This document shows positions 8,407-16,679 of a DNA stretch of 64,000 nt, one piece after another. Source of the stretch: Spirochaetota bacterium (GTDB lineage: Bacteria > Spirochaetota > Spirochaetia > Treponematales > UBA12059); assembly GCA_022703505.1 (NCBI GenBank), contig JAKLDN010000001.1:124001-188000 (forward strand), given 5' to 3'. The notes below the pieces were generated by a model. It saw only the letters and a list, made by a program, of their open reading frames with translations, was not told where the DNA came from and ran no database searches. The position numbers and the translations under genes are program-made. How positions within the stretch are numbered: position 1 is the stretch's first letter; each line of letters starts with the position of its first letter.

Positions 8407-8715
8407 ATGCTGGACGAATACCTGATGAACGGAAGCAGCCTTCGCCTCGATCCGGATGCCTGCGTCGGGTGCGAAGCCTGCGTCGACGTCTGCCCCCACG
8501 GGGTGTTCCTCGTGGAGGAAGGGAAAGCGCGGATCGCGAACCGGGGCGCCTGCATGGAGTGCGGGGCCTGCGCGTTGAACTGCCCCGCGGCCGCCCTGAC
8601 CGTCCGGGCCGGGGTGGGCTGCGCCGCGGCCATCATCCTGGGCAAGCTCCGGGGAACCGCCCCCTCCTGCGGGGACGGCGGATGCTCCGGGGACCGGCAA
8701 GCCGGCTGCTGCTGA
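8407..8715 (+). CDS. hgcB: Ferredoxin-like HgcB, electron donor of mercury methylation
   Basis: A 102-residue 2[4Fe-4S] ferredoxin. Cluster motifs are CVGCEACVDVCP (Cys19-29) and CMECGACALNCP (Cys49-59). The HgcB-specific features are CMECGA, a further conserved Cys72 in GVGCAAAI, and a terminal vicinal pair Cys101-Cys102 thought to handle Hg(II). Two more cysteines lie in the tail (SCGDGGC), so the tail is richer in thiols than usual. The ribosome site AGGAGG is seven bases before the ATG. It is expected to reduce the HgcA corrinoid and perhaps deliver mercury. Confidence 0.95.
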   Translation: MLDEYLMNGSSLRLDPDACVGCEACVDVCPHGVFLVEEGKARIANRGACMECGACALNCPAAALTVRAGVGCAAAIILGKLRGTAPSCGDGGCSGDRQAGCC

Positions 8716-8743
8716 GGCCGCGAACCGGGGAACGGGAGTACGC

Positions 8744-9559
8744 ATGGAATCGAACGGATCGACCGGCCCCGTCGTCGTCCTCACGGGCGGGACCCGGGGC
8801 ATCGGGTACGGCCTGGCCGCGGCCTTCCTGGAGCGCGGCTGCTCCGTAGTGATCTCCGGCCGGGACGGAGCCTCCGTCGCGAAGTCGGTCCGCCGACTCG
8901 AAGCCGCGGCTCCCGGGCGCGCGGCCGGAGCGGCTTGCGACGTCCGGGAATTCCGGGACGTCCAGTCCCTCTGGGACTTCGCGGCGGGCCGGTTCGGCCG
9001 GGTGGACGTCTGGATCAACAACGCCGGGATCGGCCAGCCCCAGTCCGACGTGGACGCCCTGGATCCGGACCTTGTCGGGAACATCTTCGCCACGAACTGC
9101 GCGGGGGCCCTGTACGGCTGCAAGGTCGCCCTGGCGGGCATGAAGGCCGCGGGCCGAGGGGCCGTCTACAACATGGAAGGCCTGGGATCCGGAGGGGAGA
9201 TCGTACGGGGCACGACGGCCTACGGGGCCTCCAAGCGCGCCCTGGCCTACATCACCGACTCCGCGGCCCGGGAGGCCCGGGGCACCGGCGTGATCGTCGG
9301 GGCCATCCGTCCCGGCATGACGGCCACGGACCTCATCACCGCCGAGTATCGGGGCAAGCCCGAGGAGTGGGTCCGGGTCCGCCGGATCTTCAATATCCTC
9401 TCGGACACGGTGGAGACCGTATCGCCCTGGATCGCGGACCGGGTGCTCCGGAACCGCAGGAACGGTGCCCGGATCGTCTGGCTGACGGGCGCCAAGGCCG
9501 CCGGCCGCTTCCTGACCGCGCCTTTCGTCCGCCGCTCGATCTACCCGGACCTGCCCTGA
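8744..9559 (+). CDS. Short-chain dehydrogenase/reductase, NYC1/NOL-like
   Basis: A 271-residue SDR with the cofactor motif TGGTRGIG (about residues 14-21), NNAG, and the catalytic YGASK. Where most SDRs have a plain Ser strand, this one reads YNMEGLGSGGE. That resembles the NMDGAGSGG pattern of plant chlorophyll b reductases NYC1/NOL. No chlorophyll genes are seen, so the substrate must be something else. It starts 28 bases after hgcB on the same strand and is probably cotranscribed with it. Whether it has any part in mercury or corrinoid chemistry is unknown. Confidence 0.83.
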   Translation: MESNGSTGPVVVLTGGTRGIGYGLAAAFLERGCSVVISGRDGASVAKSVRRLEAAAPGRAAGAACDVREFRDVQSLWDFAAGRFGRVDVWINNAGIGQPQSDVDALDPDLVGNIFATNCAGALYGCKVALAGMKAAGRGAVYNMEGLGSGGEIVRGTTAYGASKRALAYITDSAAREARGTGVIVGAIRPGMTATDLITAEYRGKPEEWVRVRRIFNILSDTVETVSPWIADRVLRNRRNGARIVWLTGAKAAGRFLTAPFVRRSIYPDLP

Positions 9560-9586
9560 CGCGGCCGGGGCGGGCCCGAGAAACCC

Positions 9587-9606
9587 GGCGAGGTACCGGG
9601 CTCGCC
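9587..9606 (+). terminator. Weak hairpin between the convergent SDR and permease genes
   Basis: A GGCGAG / CTCGCC stem with an 8-base loop is followed by CCCCTTTC. Its position between two gene ends fits a terminator, but the stem is short and there is no clear U-tract. Confidence 0.3.
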
Positions 9607-9627
9607 CCCTTTCGGTGAACCCTTCCG

Positions 9628-10719
9628 TCAAATCCAGCCCGCCGCGGCGGCCAGGTCGAAACCCCAGCCGGCCAGGATCGCCCCGATCCAGAGCACCGCG
9701 GTCACGAGTCCCACGACCCTCCAGCGGGCGATCGTCAGGGCGCCCGTGATCGCGCCGACCGAGGTGCCCGAGCCGGCGATCAGGAAGGCCATCACCGCCC
9801 CCCGGGTCATGCCCGAGTCCAGGAAGGCCCGGACCAGGGGAAGGGAGGCCTCGGAGTTGACGTAGAGCGGGAGCCCGAGGGTAGCCGCCAAGGGAACCCC
9901 GTACGCCCTGCCCTCCCCGAAGAGGGCGGAGATCCAGGACGCGGGGATGAGGCCGTTCAGCAGGTACCCGAGGAAGGCGAAACCCAGGAACATCGGGACG
10001 AGGGCCCGGGTAACCTCGGCCGCGGCGAGCAGGAACTCGAGGGTCCGGGAGACGAGGGGCCCGGGCCGAGGCGAGGGGGCGGTCGCCGCCGCGGCGCAGC
10101 CGCAGGCGGAGGACGCGTCCCGGTACGGACCGGCGGACGCATCGGACGGGCGGGCGGGGCCGGCCGCACAGGCGCAGGCCGCCGCGGAGGTCGGGATCGG
10201 GTTCCGGATCGGGGAACGCGCCGCGGCCCGGCCGCCGGGCACCGGGGAGGGAGCGCCGGCGATCGTGAACCGGGTCTGTCCCTTCAGCCAGCCGCGGCTC
10301 TCCAGTACCGCCGCCACGCCGCCTCCCCCGAGACCCAGGAGGATCGAGGAAGCGAAGAACCAGATCGCGAAGGGCCATCCGAAGAGGCCTGCGCTGTAGA
10401 CCAGCTCTCCCGGGGAGCTCAGGGGCGAGGCGACCATGAAGGCCACCACCGGGGCCAGGGGCATTGCGCCGGCCATCATGCCCAGGACCACGGCGGTGGT
10501 CCCGCAGGAGCAGAAGGGCGTGGTCACCGCGGCCGCGGTGGCCGCGAAGACCCCGGCGCCCCGGAAGCGGAGCAGGAAGGCGGAGACCCGGTCGCTCTTC
10601 AGGAAGGCCTTCAGGGCGGCCGCGGTCAGGATGCCCGCCAGAAGGTAGGGCCAATTGTGCGACAGGGATACGAGGGTCTGGGAGACCGCGTGGCGGAACA
10701 GGTCGACGATCGATTCCAT
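9628..10719 (-). CDS. ArsP / UPF0718-type membrane permease
   Basis: A 363-residue permease with about eight to ten membrane helices in two halves. The hallmark TTPFCSCGTTAVVLGM is near residues 66-81 (Cys70, Cys72), with SPLSSPGELVYSAGLFG after it. The second half shows the repeat PLYVNSEASLPLVRAFLDSG. A long Ala/Cys-rich cytoplasmic loop (CACAAG and ACGCAAAA segments) joins the halves. ArsP family members export trivalent organoarsenicals, but many relatives are uncharacterised. A start at 10719 is supported by GGAGGTACC. The sigZ-like gene lies 81 bases upstream on the same strand, and the hgcAB cluster converges on it. Together these suggest a metal(loid) role (inference). Confidence 0.8.
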   Translation of the reverse strand: MESIVDLFRHAVSQTLVSLSHNWPYLLAGILTAAALKAFLKSDRVSAFLLRFRGAGVFAATAAAVTTPFCSCGTTAVVLGMMAGAMPLAPVVAFMVASPLSSPGELVYSAGLFGWPFAIWFFASSILLGLGGGGVAAVLESRGWLKGQTRFTIAGAPSPVPGGRAAARSPIRNPIPTSAAACACAAGPARPSDASAGPYRDASSACGCAAAATAPSPRPGPLVSRTLEFLLAAAEVTRALVPMFLGFAFLGYLLNGLIPASWISALFGEGRAYGVPLAATLGLPLYVNSEASLPLVRAFLDSGMTRGAVMAFLIAGSGTSVGAITGALTIARWRVVGLVTAVLWIGAILAGWGFDLAAAAGWI

Positions 10720-10800
10720 AGGTACCTCCGGTGATTTCGGTTCCGACCGGACTGACGATCGGGCGTGCCGGAGGATGCGGAAAATCGTTCGGGGCGGGGC

Positions 10801-11430
10801 CTAGTTCGCCCCGGGAGACGCGGGGCGGGGGTTCCCGGACGCGGGCCGGGACGCCGAGGCCGCGCGGCGCAGGTCGCACTCGGCGCAGCGCTTCTCGTAG
10901 TTCACGATCCCTCCCAGGCGGTCCAGTTCGAAGTGGCAGCACTCCAGGAGGGAGGCCTTGAGCCGTTCCCGGGCGCGCAGGACCCGGGATTTGGCGGCGG
11001 ACAGGGATATTCCGGACCGGCGGGCGTAGTCGGCGACCGACAAGCCCTCGTACTCGACCGCCGTCAGGGCTTCCCGGTACGGCGCGGGGAGCTCCTCCGC
11101 GGTCTCCCGCAGGGAGAAGGCGATCCGGGCCTCCGGATCCTCCTCCGCCTCCGCGGCCCCGTAGGGAGAGGGGATCCCGGGATCGGAATCGAGAGGCTCG
11201 TGCCGCTTCCGGGACCGGTAGTGGTCGATGACCAGGTTGCGTGCCACCCGGTAGATCCAGCGTTCCAGGGAAGTCCACTCTTCCAGACAGCAGAGCCCCG
11301 TATGCACCCGCACGAAGAGCTCCTGGAGCAGGTCCTCCGCGTCCTCGGGGGAGGAAACCTTGGATCGGAGGAACGCGAGCATCCTGTCCTTGAGCCGGTC
11401 CCATACAAGACGGACGTGGGAGGGATCCAT
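10801..11430 (-). CDS. SigZ-type ECF RNA polymerase sigma factor
   Basis: A 209-residue protein. The start at 11430 (MDPSHVRLVW) is preceded by AAGGAG. Region 2 has AEDLLQELFVRVH and WIYRVARNLVIDHYR; region 4 has LPAPYREALTAVEYEGLSV and the helix SLSAAKSRVLRARERL. The SigZ signature CCHFELDR (Cys164-Cys165) follows region 4, with two further cysteines in KRCAECDLRR, so a thiol or metal switch in the sigma factor itself is possible. No anti-sigma gene is seen. It precedes the ArsP-like permease gene, and I recall that pairing in other genomes. Confidence 0.82.
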   Translation of the reverse strand: MDPSHVRLVWDRLKDRMLAFLRSKVSSPEDAEDLLQELFVRVHTGLCCLEEWTSLERWIYRVARNLVIDHYRSRKRHEPLDSDPGIPSPYGAAEAEEDPEARIAFSLRETAEELPAPYREALTAVEYEGLSVADYARRSGISLSAAKSRVLRARERLKASLLECCHFELDRLGGIVNYEKRCAECDLRRAASASRPASGNPRPASPGAN

Positions 11431-11545
11431 GCCGACTTCTCCTTCGCGGATTCGCGGCGGACCCGCCGCGGCACCCAGTCTACGATTCCGTACCGGGGAC
11501 GGCAAGCCGCCTCCGATTCCCCGCCACAAATCCCGATTCCCGATG

Positions 11546-11565
11546 TACAATCGTGTACGTACACG
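11546..11565 (+). promoter_or_regulatory. -10 box and 14-bp palindromic operator before the YesM-type kinase
   Basis: TACAAT at 11546-11551 is a likely -10 element with no convincing -35. Directly after it is the perfect palindrome CGTGTACGTACACG (11552-11565), which would cover the transcription start. The identical 14-mer is found before the LacI gene at 26517-26530. The core TGTACGTACA equals the centre of the published Bacillus AraR operator. It is probably the binding site of the LacI-family protein coded at 25442-26500. Confidence 0.65.
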
Positions 11566-11574
11566 GGGAAAGGG

Positions 11575-13392
11575 ATGTCGAAATCCAAGATCGCAGTGAG
11601 GCCGCCCCGCCGCGTTCCCTCGGGAGAGGCCCGGACCCTCAGCCTCCGGTTCAAGCTGATGGTGTATTTCCTCGTCATCCTCGCCCTGCCCCTGGTCACC
11701 CTCGGCATCATCGGTCCCTCCCTCTACGCGAGCTCCCTGGAACGCGAGTCGATGTCCTATACCGAGAAGATGATCGGGCAGGTCACCATGAGCATCGAGC
11801 TTAGGGTCCTGGAGATGGAGAAGCTCATCGACCTTGTCTCCCAGATGGTGCCCGTCGCGGCCTTCCTGGAGGAGGGGGACGCCTCCGATGCGGTGCGCGG
11901 GGAGATCCGTAGGATCGTCTCCTCCGTGGTCGGGACGCATCCGGAGATCGCGGGACTCCTGGTCGTCACGGACCGGGGCGCCTGGGAAGGCGAGGGCTTC
12001 GCCCGCACCACCCGGGATCCCCTCACCGAGGAGCGATGGTATACGGAAGCCCGGACGGCCCCGGGACGGGTCAGCCTGGCGGCCCGGCCGATCGGGCGTA
12101 ACATCCGGAGCACCCGGCGTTTCGGGGCCGACGAAGTCGTCTCCATCGTGAAGGCCGTGACCGGGGAGCGGGACGGGAGGGTCCGGGGCGCGATCCTGGT
12201 GGACATGAAGCTATCCTACATCGAGGAGCCCTTCCGGTACGCATCCCTGGGCAAGACGGACTTCCTGTTCATAGCCGACGCCCGCGGCGAGATCGTGTAC
12301 GCCCCGGTCAACGAGGTGGTGTACCGTATCCCCCTGGCCCCCCTGGAGGACGGGGCGTTTTCCGGCCTGGTGCGGGTCGGCCGCGGGGCCTACCAGGTCC
12401 TGGCCCGGGGATCGGAATACACGGGCTGGAGGACCGTGGGGGTGTTCTCCCTGGCGGAGACCCTCCAGGAGGTCAGCCTGGTCAAGTACTGGACCTTCCT
12501 GATCGGGGGGATGACCATGGCCCTGGCCATCGTCATGGCCTTCTTCTTCATGTCCGCGGTAACCAAGCCGGTCCTGCGCCTGCGCAGCCTCATGAAGCGC
12601 GTGGAGCAGGGGGACCTGGCCGTGCGCTTCGCGGGAGCCGGCGGGGACGAGATCGCGGAGCTGGGGCTGGGCTTCGACGAGATGATCGAGCGGATCCAGA
12701 GCCTCATCGAGCAGGTCTACCGGGAACAGCAGTCGAAGATGGAGGCGGAGCTGCGCATCCTGCAGGAGCAGATCAAGCCCCATTTCCTGTACAACACCCT
12801 GGACACGATCCAGTGGATGGCCCAGGAGCACCGGGTGGACGACGTGGTCTGCATGGTCGGGGCCCTGACCAGCCTGTTCCGGATCGGCCTGTCCAAGGGG
12901 CGGGAGATCATATCCCTGCCGGACGAGCTCGAGCACGTGCGGAGCTACCTCTGCATCCAGAAGATGCGTTACGAGGACAAGTTCGAGTACGAGGTCCTCG
13001 AGGGGGAGGGCCTCCGGGGCCTCCGGGTCATGCGGCTCATCCTCCAGCCCCTGGTGGAGAACGCGGTCTACCACGGGATCAAGGAGAGGAAGGGCCCGGG
13101 TTCCCTGGCCGTGGAGACCCGCATCGAGCACAGGCCGGACGGCCGGGGCTCCGACCTGATCCTCGCGGTCCGGGACGACGGGGTCGGGATGGACGAGGCC
13201 CGGGTCGCCCGGCTCAACGCCTCCCTGGAGAACGGGGCGGTCGCGGACCTCGGGGGCTACGGGATCCGCAACGTCCACGAGCGGATACGGCTGACCTTCG
13301 GCAAGCCCTACGGGCTCTCCTTCCGGAGCTCCCCCGGCCGGGGCACCGTGGTCACGATCCGGCACCCGATCCTGAGTTCGGAGGATGCCTGA
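11575..13392 (+). CDS. YesM-type sensor histidine kinase
   Basis: A 605-residue kinase with start ATG 11575. The first membrane segment is at about residues 22-45 (MVYFLVILALPLVTLGIIG). An extracytoplasmic dCache-like sensor extends to about 300, and the second membrane segment is FLIGGMTMALAIVMAFFFM. A HAMP domain (VTKPVLRLRSLMKRVEQGD) follows. The His_kinase family box is EQIKPHFLYNTLDTIQWM with phospho-acceptor His403, and the ATPase has LVENAVYHGI and GGYGIRN. It forms an operon with the next two genes, an AraC-type regulator and a double sugar-binding protein. The set looks like a three-component sugar sensor. Confidence 0.9.
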   Translation: MSKSKIAVRPPRRVPSGEARTLSLRFKLMVYFLVILALPLVTLGIIGPSLYASSLERESMSYTEKMIGQVTMSIELRVLEMEKLIDLVSQMVPVAAFLEEGDASDAVRGEIRRIVSSVVGTHPEIAGLLVVTDRGAWEGEGFARTTRDPLTEERWYTEARTAPGRVSLAARPIGRNIRSTRRFGADEVVSIVKAVTGERDGRVRGAILVDMKLSYIEEPFRYASLGKTDFLFIADARGEIVYAPVNEVVYRIPLAPLEDGAFSGLVRVGRGAYQVLARGSEYTGWRTVGVFSLAETLQEVSLVKYWTFLIGGMTMALAIVMAFFFMSAVTKPVLRLRSLMKRVEQGDLAVRFAGAGGDEIAELGLGFDEMIERIQSLIEQVYREQQSKMEAELRILQEQIKPHFLYNTLDTIQWMAQEHRVDDVVCMVGALTSLFRIGLSKGREIISLPDELEHVRSYLCIQKMRYEDKFEYEVLEGEGLRGLRVMRLILQPLVENAVYHGIKERKGPGSLAVETRIEHRPDGRGSDLILAVRDDGVGMDEARVARLNASLENGAVADLGGYGIRNVHERIRLTFGKPYGLSFRSSPGRGTVVTIRHPILSSEDA

Positions 13393-13393
13393 C

Positions 13394-14599
13394 ATGTGGA
13401 AAGTGCTGATCGCCGACGACGAGCCCAAGATCCGCCGGGGGCTCCGCTCCCTGGTCTCCCGCTGCCGGGACGACCTGGAGGTGGTGGCGGAGGCGGAGGA
13501 CGGGGAGGAGGCCTACGCCCGGGCCCTGGAGCGGGAGCCGGACATCCTCATCATCGACGTGCGCATGCCCCTCAAGGACGGCCTCGCCCTGATCGAGGAG
13601 CTCAACGCCGCCCTGCCGGGCAGGATCGTCATCATCGTCTCGGGGCACGACGAGTTCGAGTACGCCAAGGCGGCGGTGAAGCTCCACGTATTCGAGTACG
13701 TCCTGAAGCCCGTGGACGCGGAGGGCTTCAAGGCCGTGATCGAGCGCGCCGTGGCCGAACTGGAGGCCCGGCGGGACAGCGGCAAGTACGCCGTCTGGGC
13801 CCGGGAACAGCTGGAGCGCAACCTGCCGGTGCTCCGGGAGCGTTTCCTGCGGGACTGGATCACCGGGACCCTCTCGCGCACCGAGATCCTGGAGGGCCTG
13901 GCGTTCCTGGGCATCGAGCTGGCCTCCCCCGCCGCGTTGATCGCCGCCCGGTTCGCCGAGCGCGGCCCCGCGGGGACCGCGGGGGGCGACCGCGGCCGGA
14001 AGCTCGCCCTGGTGGCCATGCGGACGGTGCTCGCGGAAGCCCTGCCCCCCGAGGGCACCTACATCTTCGAGGACGACACGGAGACCGTCCTGGCCCTGAC
14101 CCCCGCCCTCCGGGAGGACGAGCTGTCCGCGGCCGTGGAGGCCATCGAGCGCAGGGCCGGGGAGCAGGTCTACCAAATCCCGTCCATCTCGACGCGCTCG
14201 ATCCCGGATCCCGTGGAGGGCGCCTGCGACGCCTACGACGAGGTGCGAGGGGAGCTGGCGGACGGCGACGGCTGCGAAGCCTTCGTGGTCCTCGCCCGAA
14301 ACTACATCGACAAGCACTACTGGAACCCGGGGCTCTGCCTGGAGGACGCGGCCGCGGAGCTCCAGATCAGCCCCGGATACCTCTCCCGCCTCATGAAGCG
14401 GGAGACGGGGTTCTCCTTCGTGGAGTACCTGAACCGCATCCGGGTCCGGAAGGCGACCCTGCTCCTGAGCGATCCCGCGGCCAAGGCCTTCGAGGTCGCG
14501 GAACGGGTCGGTTACAAGAGCCAGCACTACTTCAGCCGCGCCTACAAGAAGGTGACCGGTTCGGCCCCCACCGACCGGCGCAAGGGGGCGGCCCCGTGA
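13394..14599 (+). CDS. YesN-type response regulator with AraC DNA-binding domain
   Basis: A 401-residue regulator. The start at 13394 (MWKVLIADDEP) is preferred because GGAGG lies nine bases before it; the ATG at 13385 has no room for a ribosome site. The receiver domain has the acidic DDE pair, the phospho-accepting Asp in IIIDVRMP, and Lys in YVLKPVDAEGF. The middle part is not recognised. The C-terminal AraC/XylS domain has two helix-turn-helix units (LEDAAAELQISPGYLSRLMK and the VAERVGYKSQHYFSRAYKK type). The start overlaps or abuts the kinase stop, and its own stop overlaps the next GTG start. It likely activates the arabinose/galactofuranose-type transporter genes downstream. Confidence 0.9.
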   Translation: MWKVLIADDEPKIRRGLRSLVSRCRDDLEVVAEAEDGEEAYARALEREPDILIIDVRMPLKDGLALIEELNAALPGRIVIIVSGHDEFEYAKAAVKLHVFEYVLKPVDAEGFKAVIERAVAELEARRDSGKYAVWAREQLERNLPVLRERFLRDWITGTLSRTEILEGLAFLGIELASPAALIAARFAERGPAGTAGGDRGRKLALVAMRTVLAEALPPEGTYIFEDDTETVLALTPALREDELSAAVEAIERRAGEQVYQIPSISTRSIPDPVEGACDAYDEVRGELADGDGCEAFVVLARNYIDKHYWNPGLCLEDAAAELQISPGYLSRLMKRETGFSFVEYLNRIRVRKATLLLSDPAAKAFEVAERVGYKSQHYFSRAYKKVTGSAPTDRRKGAAP

Positions 14600-16456
14600 A
14601 ACCGCGGTCTGTCCTTCGGGTCCTGGCCTGCGCCCTGGCCCTGGCGGCAGCCGCCTGCGGGGGGCGTCCCCCCGCCAGCGAGAGCGGGGTGCGCTTCCTC
14701 ATCGGGGTGTCCCAGGCCAACCTGACGGAGCCCTGGCGCATCGCCATGAACGAGGAGATCCGGGAGGCCGCGGCCCGGGAGAAGGGCCTGCGGGTCATCT
14801 ACGCGGACGCCGCGGATTCCAGCGTCCGGCAGATCGAGGACGTCCGGCGCCTCCTGGGCTTCGGCATCGACCTTTTGATCGTGTCCCCCACGGACTCCCA
14901 GGCCCTGACCCCGGTCGTGCGGGAGACCTACTCGCGCATCCCCGTCATCGTCCTGGACCGGGCGGTGGAGGGCTACGACTACACCCTGTTCATCGGCCCG
15001 GACAACGAGCGCCTGGGGCGGGAGGCCGGAAGGGTCGCCTCCGGGCTCCTGGGGCCCGGGGGCGGGGACGTCCTGGTCATCGAGGGCCGCTCGGGCTCCC
15101 CCCCCCGCGGTCGAGCGGAGCGAGGGCTTCCGGGAGGAGATCGGGAAGCGGAGCGACGCCCGGCTCCTTCCGCCCCTGGTGGCGGACTGGCTCCGGGACA
15201 GGGCGGAGGACGAGCTTACAGCCCGGAGCGGATCCCTCCCGGGGATCGACGTCGTGTTCGCCCAGAACGACGCCATGGCCTACGGGGCCTGGCGGGCCTT
15301 CCAGGCCGCCGGTCGTACGGGGATCAAGCTCATCGGCATCGACGGACTGCCGGGGCCCATGGGCGGGATCGACCTGGTCCGCAAGGGCATCCTGGCCGCC
15401 ACCTTCACCTGCCCCACGGGCGGCAAGGAGGCGGTGGCCTATGCCGTCGACCTGCTCTCGAAGAAGGAGGGCATCCCCAAGAAGATCTACCTCCGGCCCC
15501 GCATGGTCACCGCCGAATCCCTGAAGGAAGGGACCCCGGCCTCGACGACCGCTCCCGCGGCCCGGGCTCCCCTGGGAAGGCCCATCGTCCTGGGCTTCTC
15601 CCAGGTCGGGTCCGAGAGCGAGTGGCGGGTGGCCAACACCAAGTCCATCAAGAACGCCGCGGCCAAGGCCGGCATCCAGCTGCTCTTCGAGGACGGCCGA
15701 CAGCGCCAGGAGAACCAGATCGCCGCGATCCGGTCCTTCATCGAGCGGAAGGTGGACATCATCGCCTTCTCCCCGGTGGTGGAGTCCGGCTGGGACGAGG
15801 TGCTCCGGGAGGCCAAGGACGCGGGCATCCCCGTGATCCTGTCGGACCGGGCGGTGGACGTGAAGGACGACACCCTGTGGCTCTCCTTCATGGGATCCGA
15901 CTTCCTGGAGGAGGGACGGCGCGCGGCCCGGTGGCTCGTGGAGGCCCTGAAGGGGGAGGTCAGCGTGCACATCGTGGAGCTCCAGGGCACGATCGGCTCG
16001 GCCCCCGCCATCGACCGCCGCATCGGGTTCGAGGAGGTGATCCGGGACTACCCGCAGTTCAAGATCGTCGCCTCCGAGAGCGGGGATTTCTTCAAGGACC
16101 AGGGCTACGAGGTGATGAAGCGGATCCTGGCCTCCGGGCTCCCCCGCGTCGACGCCCTCTTCGCGCACAACGACGACATGGCGATCGGGGCCATCCAGGC
16201 CCTGGAGGAGGCGGGGCTGAAGCCCGGCACGGAGGTGAAGATCGTCTCCATCGACGCCGCCCACGGGGCCTTCATGGCCATGCTGGCGGGGAAGCTCAAC
16301 TGCACCGTGGAATGCAATCCCCTCCTCGGCCCCCAGCTCATGAAGGCCATCCAGGACTACATGGCCGGGACGGACCTTCCCATCCGCATGATCACCTCCG
16401 AGGGGGTCTACACCGCCGAGAACGCCCGCCGGGACATGAAGGGCCGGGAGTACTGA
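14596..16456 (+). CDS. Tandem double sugar-binding lipoprotein, apparently frameshifted
   Basis: The gene starts at GTG 14596, overlapping the regulator stop (GTGA). The N-terminus LACALALAAAAC looks like a lipoprotein signal with its Cys. Domain 1 is an RbsB-type binding fold (SQANLTEPWRIAMNEEIREA and VLDRAVEGYDYT). Domain 2 starts near RPIVLGFSQVGSESEWR and is plainly a paralogue of the YtfQ-like protein at 17476-18438. Between bases 15098 and 15106 there is a run of nine C. The reading frame must lose one base there to continue from frame 1 into PAVERSEGFREE. With eight C the product would be 619 residues. Whether this is a sequencing error, a phase-variable tract or a real pseudogene cannot be decided from the sequence. 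It may present sugar to the kinase. Confidence 0.8.
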
Positions 16457-16525
16457 CGGTCCGGCCGTACGGACGAGCGCCGTGGCCGGGCGTCGGTCCC
16501 GGACACCATTCCCGGGCGCTCGGAA

Positions 16526-16546
16526 CGAGCGGACGACATCCGCTCG
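16526..16546 (+). other. Hairpin after the tandem binding-protein gene
   Basis: CGAGCGGA / TCCGCTCG with a CGACA loop. No U-tract follows directly. It may be a weak terminator or mRNA end. The remaining gap to 16680 (16457-16679) contains an AT-rich stretch around 16565-16625 that probably holds the promoter of the next gene, but no clean -35/-10 pair was found. Confidence 0.4.
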
Positions 16547-16679
16547 GCGCGCCCGCCCCGATCGCCGAATAGTGCAAAAAAAAGCCGTTTCCGCTAAATC
16601 GCGTTTTTGAAAACCACCCCCATACTATCCCCGTACGGCGCGTGCCGCCTGCCATCTTTCGTCCGCGGAGGAGCCCGTC

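Noticed and set aside
10712-10731. Recurrent GGAGGTACC before start codons (also at 6553 and 43349)
   Set aside because: These are good ribosome sites; the shared GGTACC is likely coincidence of start-site context, not a regulatory motif.
16607-16628. TTGAAA and TACTAT as a promoter for the secreted protein gene
   Set aside because: The spacer is only 10 bases, too short for a sigma-70 promoter. The AT-rich stretch may still hold the promoter.
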